DNA of 48,499 nucleotides from Actinomyces naeslundii (GTDB lineage Bacteria > Actinomycetota > Actinomycetes > Actinomycetales > Actinomycetaceae), in assembly GCF_001956585.1 (NCBI RefSeq), contig NZ_MSRR01000016.1, forward strand, positions 1 through 48,499. The letters are read 5' to 3'. Positions 1 through 9,110 of the stretch are shown in pieces; the first letter of the stretch is position 1, and every line of letters starts with the position of its first letter. The translations under genes were made by a program, and so were the position numbers. The notes under the pieces were generated by a model. That model saw nothing but the letters and a program-made list of their open reading frames with translations. It was not told the DNA's origin and did not search any database.

Positions 1-2
1 CC

Positions 3-77
3 CGCCGTACCGTCCTGCGCTACAAGGCCGACCACCCCTGGACCAGCCTTCGGCTTGACGGCTTCGGGCACCTCTAG
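3..77 (+). CDS. 3' end of an unidentified gene (partial)
   Basis: An open frame enters from the left edge and stops with TAG at 75-77; its last residues are KADHPWTSLRLDGFGHL. High GC and third-position G/C preference match the host-like part of the window, unlike the AT-rich DNA that begins about 200 bases later. The fragment is too short to name. It could be the tail of a transposase or another enzyme, but nothing in it decides this. Confidence 0.3.
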   Translation, partial: RRTVLRYKADHPWTSLRLDGFGHL

Positions 78-447
78 GCCCTACCGGCTCCGTAGACACA
101 CGGCTCCTGCCTCCTGTCCACCACGCCCCTGAAGGAAGAACCCTCTGGCCCCCGGAAAGGCCCGACCACCGCGAGGCGACACGCGGCAAGCCGTCACACC
201 CAACCGGCATAATCTCACCCACGACACCGGCAACGACGCCGCCAAACCCCACTCAACCAACCAATGAAAGTTAGGATCGAGATGCACGACATGTCAAAGC
301 GCATTCTAGGGGAAGCAACGCTGTCAACAACTTACCTTATAATTAAATGATTGTAAATGGGGCGGATACATTCCAAGGGTGGCTGTAGCCAACAACGGGG
401 CGTAACATCTTCCTGCACCATTATCTGCTCCAATGAAGGACACCGCC
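78..447. other. Gene-poor junction between GC-rich and AT-rich DNA
   Basis: No credible gene is seen in these 370 bases. The left part (to about 260) is GC-rich; from about 265 the sequence turns markedly AT-rich and stays so through 4280. A perfect TATAAT at 338-343 is a plausible -10 box for the following gene, but no convincing -35 hexamer stands 16-18 bases upstream. The composition switch marks a likely insertion boundary. No inverted or direct repeat typical of an IS end or att site was recognised. Confidence 0.45.
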
Positions 448-2400
448 ATGCTCGGCTATCGCAGCAGTTTCTCTGTAGAACTAGATCCGCAGCTCGGTTT
501 GGATCGTGAGAAGGCCGTCGATGTGCTCCTCGGTGAAGGGTTCGCCTGGATGCGGAGTCAGAAGGGGGTTAAAAGCGTTGAAGATCTGGAACCGCTTCAT
601 GAGCAGAGGTTTCCGGGAGGTGATCGGGCAATTTATACCCGCAGCCGAACGGGTGCAGGAGTTGACTACGCCAAACTAATTTACTTTGATGCGCCGAGAG
701 GTGACGAGCAATGGGTTACCTCACTGCTCGTCGGTTTTGATTTCACTGATGACCGAGCTAAGCCCACAGTCGCCATCGAGATCGACTCACCGCCAGATCC
801 GAAAAATGAAGGAAAACCGCACTGGACTGCGAGACCTAAGCTCGTTCAGCGTGTCCTCGAGGCATACTCCTGTAGTGAGCACGGCTTAGTTATGGGGGCT
901 AAACCTGCATATCTACGCGGAGGTGAGGGAGTAAATTCCTTGATCGAGGGGATGGCTGATTCTCGTAGGCGTTCCCTTGTCATTATCTGTGCTGAGGATG
1001 GCACGGTTGATCCTACGTACTGGCAAAAAATTATGACTGAGTTAACGGTGCAGACGATTGGGCAAGCATCCGTATATGTGCTCGATAAGACGTCCACTGA
1101 AGAATTCAATGCCAGTGTGTCGAACGGACATCAAATCTCTCCATACTCCCCAAGAACTTTCAGGCCGCCGATTGACCCTACAGACCCTCAAGATGGGTTG
1201 AGGCACCGTGTGCTGTCTGCGCAAAGACTTATACAATCTACCGCTCCTTACCTTAGTCGCATGTATGGTCGCCTCTGTCGAGAACACGCCAATACTCAGC
1301 CTATCGGAAAATTTTTGCGGCGTCTCGATGCAGTGACTGCGCGAGAACTTGATCGTGCAACTCACCCGGGAAACAACGCTGTCGAGCTTCCCGCGGCCCC
1401 TGTAACGCCTGGATCCGAAACTATTGTGTTACAAACCATTCCCATTGGAGAGCAGGCTAAAGTAACCTCGATTGAAAAACGAAATCATGTTCGGAATGAA
1501 CTCCAAGATTCTGTTACGGAAACAGTCAACGGTGAGCAACTAGTTGACTTGCTTAACGAAAATGCTGAACTGCGGGCTGAACGAGATCGGCTTCAAGCTG
1601 CGGACGCACTGCTAAGGGAATCGCTGCAACGCGCTAACTCGTCAATCCAAAGACTTGAACAAACCATCGACGACAACATTGTCGATCATAATGAAATAGT
1701 TCAAGAAATGGAGTCTCGACACAAAGAAGAAATAGAGAACCAACAATTTGAATGGCTAATTAAGGATGAGGAGGCTCGAACTTCCTCGGATAAGGTCCGT
1801 TCACTCACCTACCAATTAGATGAAGCTCGTCGGTTGCTGATCGAGAATGGTATAGATGTCAGTAGTTCCCGTGGCGCTCCAGAATGCCGTTACGTGCAGG
1901 AACTGGGACAGTGGGAAGAGATTGAATTGTTCGGTAAAGACAAATTTCCGAACTTGGTATTTACTTGTGACTGGAAGAAGATGATGTATATCGCAGAACG
2001 GGACGAGAGCGGCGCCTGGTTATCTCAGACTTGGCAAAGCCTTGCCATGCTCGATGACTATTGTGAATTCCGTCGATCAGAAAAAGGAAGTAGATTTATT
2101 GGTGGATTACGTGAGTATCTTGAAGGTGGTTATGGTGGGGCATGGGCTATATCGTCCGGTCGCTATCGCTCTAATGAATCAGACATTGTAAAGGGTTCTA
2201 GGAAGTACTCTGCAGAGCGCATTTTTAATGTGCCAAAGGAGGTGGATCCTTCGGGAAAAGCAGTAATGTACTCTCATATTGTTATCCAAACGAAGGGTAC
2301 GGTGAGTCCTCGAATCTACTTTCGAGACTGTGTTCAGCAACTTGGTAAGATCGTTATTGGATACATTGGCAAGCATCCGCGTAATACTTTGACAAACTAA
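448..2400 (+). CDS. Large coiled-coil protein of unknown function in AT-rich island
   Basis: A 650-residue protein that I do not recognise. Start: ATG 433 is available, but AAGGA at 436-440 sits 7 nt before ATG 448, so 448 is preferred. Visible parts: an N-terminal globular region (about 1-165, opening GYRSSFSVEL); a middle region (about 165-285) with SLVIICAEDGTVDPTYW and a YSPRTFRPPIDPTDPQD stretch; a charged, heptad-like coiled coil at about 365-475 rich in E, R, Q and L; and a compact C-terminal domain ending KIVIGYIGKHPRNTLTN. There is no signal peptide, membrane segment, Walker motif or obvious nuclease motif. GC and codon use are far below those of the core genes, pointing to horizontal acquisition. 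It converges on the pentapeptide-repeat gene across a 205-base gap. The close of the protein loosely recalls other large actinobacterial hypotheticals with a terminal GYIG motif, but that is memory, not a search. Confidence 0.85.
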   Translation: MLGYRSSFSVELDPQLGLDREKAVDVLLGEGFAWMRSQKGVKSVEDLEPLHEQRFPGGDRAIYTRSRTGAGVDYAKLIYFDAPRGDEQWVTSLLVGFDFTDDRAKPTVAIEIDSPPDPKNEGKPHWTARPKLVQRVLEAYSCSEHGLVMGAKPAYLRGGEGVNSLIEGMADSRRRSLVIICAEDGTVDPTYWQKIMTELTVQTIGQASVYVLDKTSTEEFNASVSNGHQISPYSPRTFRPPIDPTDPQDGLRHRVLSAQRLIQSTAPYLSRMYGRLCREHANTQPIGKFLRRLDAVTARELDRATHPGNNAVELPAAPVTPGSETIVLQTIPIGEQAKVTSIEKRNHVRNELQDSVTETVNGEQLVDLLNENAELRAERDRLQAADALLRESLQRANSSIQRLEQTIDDNIVDHNEIVQEMESRHKEEIENQQFEWLIKDEEARTSSDKVRSLTYQLDEARRLLIENGIDVSSSRGAPECRYVQELGQWEEIELFGKDKFPNLVFTCDWKKMMYIAERDESGAWLSQTWQSLAMLDDYCEFRRSEKGSRFIGGLREYLEGGYGGAWAISSGRYRSNESDIVKGSRKYSAERIFNVPKEVDPSGKAVMYSHIVIQTKGTVSPRIYFRDCVQQLGKIVIGYIGKHPRNTLTN

Positions 2401-2605
2401 TGGAGACATTTTGGGAGTTTGGTCGCCCCTACTGGGAAGGTCAACGAGGTCTGTACTGTTCCACGTGGGGAGTTTTTGGCTGCGTCCTGGCTTCCGGGAC
2501 TGCGATGTGCGCCTCCTCCTGGCTCCGTTAGTACCAAGCGCTAGGAGGTCTCCAGTGTGGTCGTCCCCATCGACGAGTTGAGGCGTGCTCGTAACTGTTC
2601 TCTTC

Positions 2606-4282
2606 TCAGCTTCCGTTCTTCGGGAAATTGTCGGTAGGAGGTATCTCATCTCGCTGAACCTGCTCGTCGACGGGAATTTCGTAATGCCGATTACTTGATG
2701 GTGCTGGATTGTCTATGATGTCGAAAGTGATCCACTTTGCTCCTTCAGGGAGTCCTTCGTTGTTCACTTTTATGCTTTCGGGAAAAAATAAACTTACGTC
2801 TGGGCTAGGATTGAAGTTGGCATTCAGGAAATGATCGACTTCATTGTGCTTAGAGTTACTTTCTAGTTTGGTTTCCCAAAAATCAACGTCGTTTAAGAAA
2901 AAAGATCCCATAAAATTTGCGCCACGAGGAAACGTGGCTCTCCTAAAACTGACACTGTACTTGAATGTGACTTTATGAAATATAGATTCATGTGCGAATG
3001 TGACGCCCCACATAGAAGTGTCGCCATTGAAGGTAACGCCAGTGAAATTACTGCGCTGCTTAAAGATGGTTCCCGTAAAGTCGGTAGAATTATTAAATTC
3101 TGCATTTGAAAATATGGTGTCGTGCACAAAAATGGCGCCCAAAAAAAGGACACCATGTTTGAATTTTGCGTATTCTAAAATAGTTTCTCCACCAAATGTA
3201 ACGCCTGTAAAATCGGCAAACTGACGAAAGGTTGCCCTCTTTAAATTAACATACCCTGGAAAGGTGACACCTCTAAATTGAATTTCTTTCTCACAATTAA
3301 TGGCTTCGAAAGTGACGTTGGCTGTGAATGTGGCGAGGGTGAAAGAGATTTTATTTTCAAATGTGGATCCATCGAAGTAAACGTCCGAAAAACGAGTACC
3401 GGTGAAGTTGACTTTCTTTTTAAGTGTCGCATCACTAAAAATTGCCTGTCGATCAAATCTAACATTACCAAAGTTGACGCCTTGAGTAAAAATAGAATTT
3501 ATGAAAATTGCGCAATTTGCGAAAACGGAATCCTGAAAAGAAATATGTCCTGCGAATTTGATGTCTTGCACATTAAATGCTCCAATGTGTGATCCTGTAA
3601 ATTGAATCGATTCTGTTAGGGTGGCTCCATGAAGATTGAGGGTGCAGTGACTCCATGGGCCAGGGCTGGCGTTCTCTTTGGTGTCATTCTCGGAAACCGT
3701 TTTGAGATGGCTGTCCAGTACCGAGAGAATCGTAGATTCGACGGCTCCGTCTGCGCTGAGGGGCTGGTCATAGTTAGGGGTTCCATCGTCGTTGGTAGCG
3801 TACCGCGTGTCTCCGTTTGCGTCCTTGAGAAGTCGGTCGGTACGCAGGTATCCGCAGAGAATATCGACGACACGTTGATGGTAGGGGCCCTCGTAGGTGT
3901 CGGCCACGTCAGCCAGTGCGTAAACTCCAGCGATGCGCACCTGTGGTGAGGCGTCGCCCAGCTGCTGGACTGCACGAACAAGCTTTTCATCTGCCTCCCC
4001 GCGCTCAAGCGCTGCGCGTTCACGGTACTTGATGACTAGGTAGCCAACGGCGCCGACGCCGCCCAAAGCCGTCAAAGTGACTTTGATGCGTTCCAAAGGA
4101 TCGTGGGTCGCGCCAATGTGCCATCCTGCGAGAATGCGGCTCCATCCGTGTCCATATCCCCATATTGCGCTCAGTAGTGTGTAGGCAATGATGGCTATAA
4201 TGATCCAGGAGACAATAGCGCAGAACAACCCATTTTTGCGACGCCATGACGCGAACTGTCTCCATCGGAGATTGATGCTCAT
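2606..4282 (-). CDS. Membrane-anchored pentapeptide-repeat protein
   Basis: 558 residues. Two hydrophobic segments near the N-terminus (about 20-43 and 68-85) are followed by a charged, HEAT-like stretch (about 95-150: VRAVQQLGDASPQVRIAGVY, then a YLR motif) often found before pentapeptide repeats in actinobacterial proteins. A long run of paired pentapeptide repeats follows (about 215-470; units such as ADFTGVTF, ANFMGSFF, TDFTGTIF), which should fold as a right-handed quadrilateral beta-helix. A polar tail follows to 558. The start ATG overlaps the stop of the upstream AlbA-domain gene by 4 nt (ATGA), with GGAG 8 nt ahead, so the two are translationally coupled. The repeat region is strikingly AT-rich, whereas the partner gene is not. 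Pentapeptide proteins can mimic DNA or act as scaffolds; the role here is unknown. Confidence 0.88.
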   Translation of the reverse strand: MSINLRWRQFASWRRKNGLFCAIVSWIIIAIIAYTLLSAIWGYGHGWSRILAGWHIGATHDPLERIKVTLTALGGVGAVGYLVIKYRERAALERGEADEKLVRAVQQLGDASPQVRIAGVYALADVADTYEGPYHQRVVDILCGYLRTDRLLKDANGDTRYATNDDGTPNYDQPLSADGAVESTILSVLDSHLKTVSENDTKENASPGPWSHCTLNLHGATLTESIQFTGSHIGAFNVQDIKFAGHISFQDSVFANCAIFINSIFTQGVNFGNVRFDRQAIFSDATLKKKVNFTGTRFSDVYFDGSTFENKISFTLATFTANVTFEAINCEKEIQFRGVTFPGYVNLKRATFRQFADFTGVTFGGETILEYAKFKHGVLFLGAIFVHDTIFSNAEFNNSTDFTGTIFKQRSNFTGVTFNGDTSMWGVTFAHESIFHKVTFKYSVSFRRATFPRGANFMGSFFLNDVDFWETKLESNSKHNEVDHFLNANFNPSPDVSLFFPESIKVNNEGLPEGAKWITFDIIDNPAPSSNRHYEIPVDEQVQRDEIPPTDNFPKNGS

Positions 4283-5889
4283 TTGACGTCTCCGGAGAGT
4301 CTGTGGAGATAGGTGCGTCCGGCGTCGGTGATTCGGTAGCGCTGAAGGCGGCTCGTGGGCTTGTCGGGGATCGTTCGTTCGACGAGTCCGGCCTCGATCA
4401 ACGGTTCGACATGGCGCTGGAATGCGCGCGTCTGGTTCGTAATGCCCAGCGCGTTCATGATCTCTGCCCTGCTTGCTGTCGCTGTCTCCATCTGATGGAG
4501 AACAGTCAACTCGTCCGGCGTCAGAGCGGTAGTCGGTGTGCTTGGCACTCCGTCTTGGTGCTCCGACTTAGTGCCTCGACTTAGTGCCTTGGTGTCCTGA
4601 CTTAGTGCCTCGACTTGGTGCCTTGGTGCTCCGTCTTGGTGCTCCGACTTAGTGCCTCGACTTAGTGACTGGCTACTCCGACTTGGTGACTTAGTGCTTC
4701 GACTTGGTGACTCACCGTGTTCTCCGGCATCGGCAGGGTTGTGGCTGAGCACGTGGATCGTGACCCGCACGCGGTCGATGACCTCCTCGATGGTGGGCTC
4801 GGGCAAGCCGGCCTGGGCCACCTGCTCGAAGACGCGCTGGATGCCCGTACCCCACTGCTCCATGATCCCGGCTTCGCGGAAGATGCGCGCCAGTGCGGGG
4901 TTACGCAGTCGGGACACCCGCCGCATGGTGTCGACGGTCATGCCGGGGAGGAGTAGCCCGGGGCTGTCGATCTGGATCCGGTCGTCGTAGAAACCGATGC
5001 GGATCGGGGTACTGCTCTCGGCGTAGGAGGCGTGAACGAGGGCGTTGACGATGACCTCGCGGATCGGCTCGATGGGGATGGAGTAGACATCGCGGCGGCG
5101 CACTTCTCCGAAGACGGCGGTCTTGTAAGCGTGCTTCAGCAGGAACTCCACGGCCTGGTCAACGGCCAACGGCATCGGTCCGTGGATCTCAACCTGGTCG
5201 AAGATGTCCGTGCCCTGGGGGCCGCGCAACCGGCCGCACTGAACCCAGGCGGAGGGCAGGAAACGCGTGGGGTCGGGGCACGCAGCGAGAATCCCTGCGT
5301 AGGCCGGAATGATCTGATCGCCTTGTCTCACTGCAAGACCGAGTGCCAGCAGATCATCCGTGTCGGTGGTGCGGCCGCGCAGCTCGGCCAGAGCGCTCAG
5401 ATCCAGGTCAGTCAGGGTGGCGCGTGGCTCGGGCAGGTTCTCAAAAGCGATGCCGTGAGCGTTGCGTTCGAGCTCGGCGACCAGCGCCGGATCGGCCTGG
5501 CGAGTGGAGGAACCGAGACGCACGTAGACGCCCGCTTCTGGCCCCAGCCGAGTGATGTAGTGGGGGCGTCGGGTGCTCAGAGGAACATCGACGACGAGAA
5601 CAGTATTGCCGCCGAGCGTGACAAGGTCGATGGCGGGAACCAGCTGGGGCGAGATCCAGTCATCGATGAGACTGGCGACGCGCTCCTCCTCGGCGAGTGG
5701 GTCCTCAACACCGACCACGGTGCCATCATCCGCGATCCCGATGACGAGGCGACCACCCGCGGAGTTCGCGAAGGCCGTGATGGTGCGCAGTGGCCCGGTG
5801 GGTGAGCTGAGATCCCGCTTGAGCTCCAGAGTCTTGCCTTCGCGGTCTACGAGTCGGCCGTCATTTCCAAGGGTGAGGTAGTCAGTCAT
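4279..5889 (-). CDS. AlbA_2/Schlafen-type domain protein with HATPase-like and winged-helix regions
   Basis: 536 residues of the RecG-like transcriptional regulator family (COG2865-type). An AlbA_2 domain at about 14-125 carries TLELKRDLS, ITAFANSAGGRLVIGI and a GV-DP motif. A GHKL/HATPase_c_4-like region at about 270-380 has REVIVNALVHASYAE as N-box and QWGTGIQRV as glycine-rich motif. A low-complexity Ser/Arg/Thr/Lys linker (about 393-448) repeats SRGTKSEHQDG, and a winged helix closes the protein (about 455-530; DEL..LHQMETATASRAEI). GAGGA lies 5 nt before the ATG. The gene's GC is close to the host's, unlike the coupled downstream gene. Family members are annotated as transcriptional regulators and also occur in defence loci; neither role is shown here. 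Identification of the AlbA_2 domain is secure, function is not. Confidence 0.9.
   Translation of the reverse strand: MTDYLTLGNDGRLVDREGKTLELKRDLSSPTGPLRTITAFANSAGGRLVIGIADDGTVVGVEDPLAEEERVASLIDDWISPQLVPAIDLVTLGGNTVLVVDVPLSTRRPHYITRLGPEAGVYVRLGSSTRQADPALVAELERNAHGIAFENLPEPRATLTDLDLSALAELRGRTTDTDDLLALGLAVRQGDQIIPAYAGILAACPDPTRFLPSAWVQCGRLRGPQGTDIFDQVEIHGPMPLAVDQAVEFLLKHAYKTAVFGEVRRRDVYSIPIEPIREVIVNALVHASYAESSTPIRIGFYDDRIQIDSPGLLLPGMTVDTMRRVSRLRNPALARIFREAGIMEQWGTGIQRVFEQVAQAGLPEPTIEEVIDRVRVTIHVLSHNPADAGEHGESPSRSTKSPSRSSQSLSRGTKSEHQDGAPRHQVEALSQDTKALSRGTKSEHQDGVPSTPTTALTPDELTVLHQMETATASRAEIMNALGITNQTRAFQRHVEPLIEAGLVERTIPDKPTSRLQRYRITDAGRTYLHRLSGDVK
4548..4712 (-). repeat. In-frame direct repeats encoding the AlbA protein linker
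   Basis: A 39-base segment at 4548-4586 recurs exactly at 4629-4667 (offset 81 bases, 27 codons), and shorter units of the type CGACTTRGTGCCT fill the space to 4712. All units keep the reading frame of the minus-strand gene and encode alternating SRSTKS/SRGTKS blocks. This looks like a slippage- or recombination-prone minisatellite that can lengthen or shorten the linker between the ATPase-like and winged-helix regions without frameshift. The spacing and in-frame location exclude a CRISPR array. Confidence 0.85.
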
Positions 5890-6130
5890 ACGAATCCTCG
5901 AAAGACATTACTGGTGCGGGTACCGCCCGCGATTCGGGGCCCTGGGCCGACTGCAACAACACTAGCCGATCCGAGATGGAGAGTCGGGATCAGATGTGAC
6001 GTACCGGAAGAATGTTGAGAGGCCCAGCAGGTCCGGATGACGATTAGGACGTCATGATGTGGCTGCAGAGTGCGCGAGAGTGCGCGCGGCCCAGGGTGAC
6101 GTGCCCTCGGCGTCTCTGGGGCCAATCATC

Positions 6131-6136
6131 TAGGAT
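6131..6136 (+). promoter_or_regulatory. -10 element (TAGGAT) of phoH
   Basis: TAGGAT lies 5 nt before GTG 6142 and 8 nt before ATG 6145. No Shine-Dalgarno sequence precedes either codon, so the phoH transcript probably begins at its start codon. No good -35 hexamer is visible. Confidence 0.5.
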
Positions 6137-6141
6137 CGACA

Positions 6142-7357
<1,216 letters not shown>

Positions 7358-7368
<11 letters not shown>

Positions 7369-7816
7369 GGTCATCAACGAGACCACCACCGTCATCGACG
7401 CCGCCGAGTTCGCGGACCTCGCCGACCACGTCCTGACCGCCATGCACGTCAGCCCCGCCGCTGAGCTCAACATCATGTTCATTGACCCCGAGCCCATGGA
7501 AGAGCTCCACGTGCGCTGGCTCGACCTGCCCGGCCCCACCGACGTCATGAGCTTCCCCATGGACGAGCTGCGCCCCGGCTCTGCCGACTCGCCCACCCCC
7601 GCCGGGACCCTGGGCGACATCGTCCTGTGTCCTCAGGTCGCCGCCAAGCAGGCCCTGGCCGCCGGGCACTCGGCGGCCGAGGAGATGCTCCTGCTCACCG
7701 TCCACGGCATCCTCCACCTCCTGGGCTACGACCACGCCGAGCCCGAGGAGAAGAAGGAGATGTTCGACCTCCAGCGCCGCCTCCTGCTGACCTTCCTGGC
7801 CGAGCGCGGCAAGTGA
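7358..7816 (+). CDS. ybeY: Endoribonuclease YbeY (16S rRNA maturation)
   Basis: 152 residues. The zinc-binding signature [11 protein letters not shown] near the C-terminus, preceded by GTLGDIVLC and DVMSFPMDE, identifies the UPF0054/YbeY single-strand RNase that takes part in 16S rRNA 3'-end processing and ribosome quality control. The ATG at 7358 overlaps the end of phoH by 11 nt and is preceded by a GGAGAGGA-type ribosome-binding site around 7344-7351. The pairing with phoH and era is a classic RNA-metabolism cluster. Length is normal for the family. Confidence 0.96.
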
Positions 7817-7823
7817 GACCCGC

Positions 7824-9110
7824 GTGACCGGTATCCCCACCGCCGCGCTCATCGCCTGCGCGGTCATCGTCCTGGCTCTGGGCGCCCTGCTCTCGGCCGG
7901 AGAGTCCGCCCTGCTGCGCTTCACCCGGGCCGCCGCCGACGACCTCGTCGAGGAGGGCCGCCGCGGCGCCGCCAGGGTCCGCCGCCTCGCCGAGCACCGC
8001 CCCCGCGTCCTGGGCGCTCTCAGCGTCGCCCGCGTCGCTGTCGACATGCTCGCCGCCGTCCTCATCACCCTGGCCGCCTCCGGGCTCGTGCGCGCCTGGT
8101 GGCAGGTCCTGGCCCTGGCCCTGCTGGCCAACATCATCCTGCTGGGAGTCGTCGTCGGCTTCTCCCCGCGCACCTACGGCCGGCGTAATCCTGCCGGCAC
8201 CCTCCTGGCCCTGGGTGGTCTGCTCACCTGGGTCGACGTCCTGGGCGCCCCGCAGCGCCGCCTCCTCTCGCGCACCCGCCGTACCGAGGCCGCCCCCACC
8301 GACGCCGAGACCCGCGAGGCCGTCAACGAGGACCTGCGCGAGATGATCGACGAGATCGGCGAGACCGACACCATCGAGGACGAGGACCGTGAGATGATGC
8401 GCTCGGTCGTCGAGCTCGGCCAGACCCTCGTGCGCGAGGTCATGGTCCCACGCACCGACATGGTCACCATCGACGCCCACAAGCCCGCCTCCGCCGCCAT
8501 GCGCCTGTTCATCCGCTCCGGCTACTCACGCGTGCCCGTCATCGGGGAGGACGCCGACGACGTGCGCGGCATCCTCTACCTCAAGGACGTCCTGCGCCGC
8601 CTGGCCGCCCACCCCGAGCACGAGGAGCTGGCCGTGGCCGGATTCGTCCGGGAGGCCGAGTACGTCCCCGAGATGAAACCCGCCGACGACCTCCTGCGCG
8701 AGATGCAGACCGGTCGCTTCCACATGGCCCTGGCCGTCGACGAGTACGGCGGCACCGCAGGCCTCGTCACCATGGAGGACCTCCTGGAGGAGGTCGTCGG
8801 CGAGCTCACCGACGAGCACGACCCCGAGCTGCCCGAGGTCGTCGAGGTCGCCCCCGGCACCTACCGCGTCCCCGCCCGGCTCGCTCTGGACGAGCTCGGC
8901 GAGCTCTTCGACCTTGAGATCGACGACGACGACGTCGACACCGCCGGCGGCCTGCTCACCAAGGCCATCGGCCGCGTCCCCCTGCCCGGAGCCGCCGGAG
9001 ACACCCAGGGCGTCCACCTCCAGGCCGAGGAGGCCGCCGGCCGCCGCCGCCAGGTCTCCACCATTCTCGCCTCCCGCACACCCGCCCCCGAAGAGGACAC
9101 CGATGACTGA
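7824..9110 (+). CDS. Hemolysin-C/CorC-type CBS-domain membrane protein
   Basis: 428 residues. An N-terminal hydrophobic region with three probable membrane helices (about 5-25, 65-90 and 92-115; CNNM/DUF21-like but short) is followed by paired CBS domains starting at [14 protein letters not shown] (about 204) and ending around 330. A C-terminal CorC_HlyC domain (about 345-420) contains [12 protein letters not shown]. Relatives are divalent-cation (Mg/Co) transport or tolerance proteins. GTG 7824 begins 7 nt after ybeY; the end overlaps era by 8 nt, so it belongs to the same operon. Substrate cannot be decided from sequence. Confidence 0.93.
   Translation: MTGIPTAALIACAVIVLALGALLSAGESALLRFTRAAADDLVEEGRRGAARVRRLAEHRPRVLGALSVARVAVDMLAAVLITLAASGLVRAWWQVLALALLANIILLGVVVGFSPRTYGRRNPAGTLLALGGLLTWVDVLGAPQRRLLSRTRRTEAAPTDAETREAVNEDLREMIDEIGETDTIEDEDREMMRSVVELGQTLVREVMVPRTDMVTIDAHKPASAAMRLFIRSGYSRVPVIGEDADDVRGILYLKDVLRRLAAHPEHEELAVAGFVREAEYVPEMKPADDLLREMQTGRFHMALAVDEYGGTAGLVTMEDLLEEVVGELTDEHDPELPEVVEVAPGTYRVPARLALDELGELFDLEIDDDDVDTAGGLLTKAIGRVPLPGAAGDTQGVHLQAEEAAGRRRQVSTILASRTPAPEEDTDD

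Noticed and set aside
3-290. Right end of an insertion sequence
   Set aside because: A gene tail next to a composition change suggested it, but no terminal inverted repeat or target duplication could be found.
4548-4712. CRISPR-like repeat array
   Set aside because: Repeats are in frame inside a coding region, lack unique spacers of constant length, and no cas gene is present.
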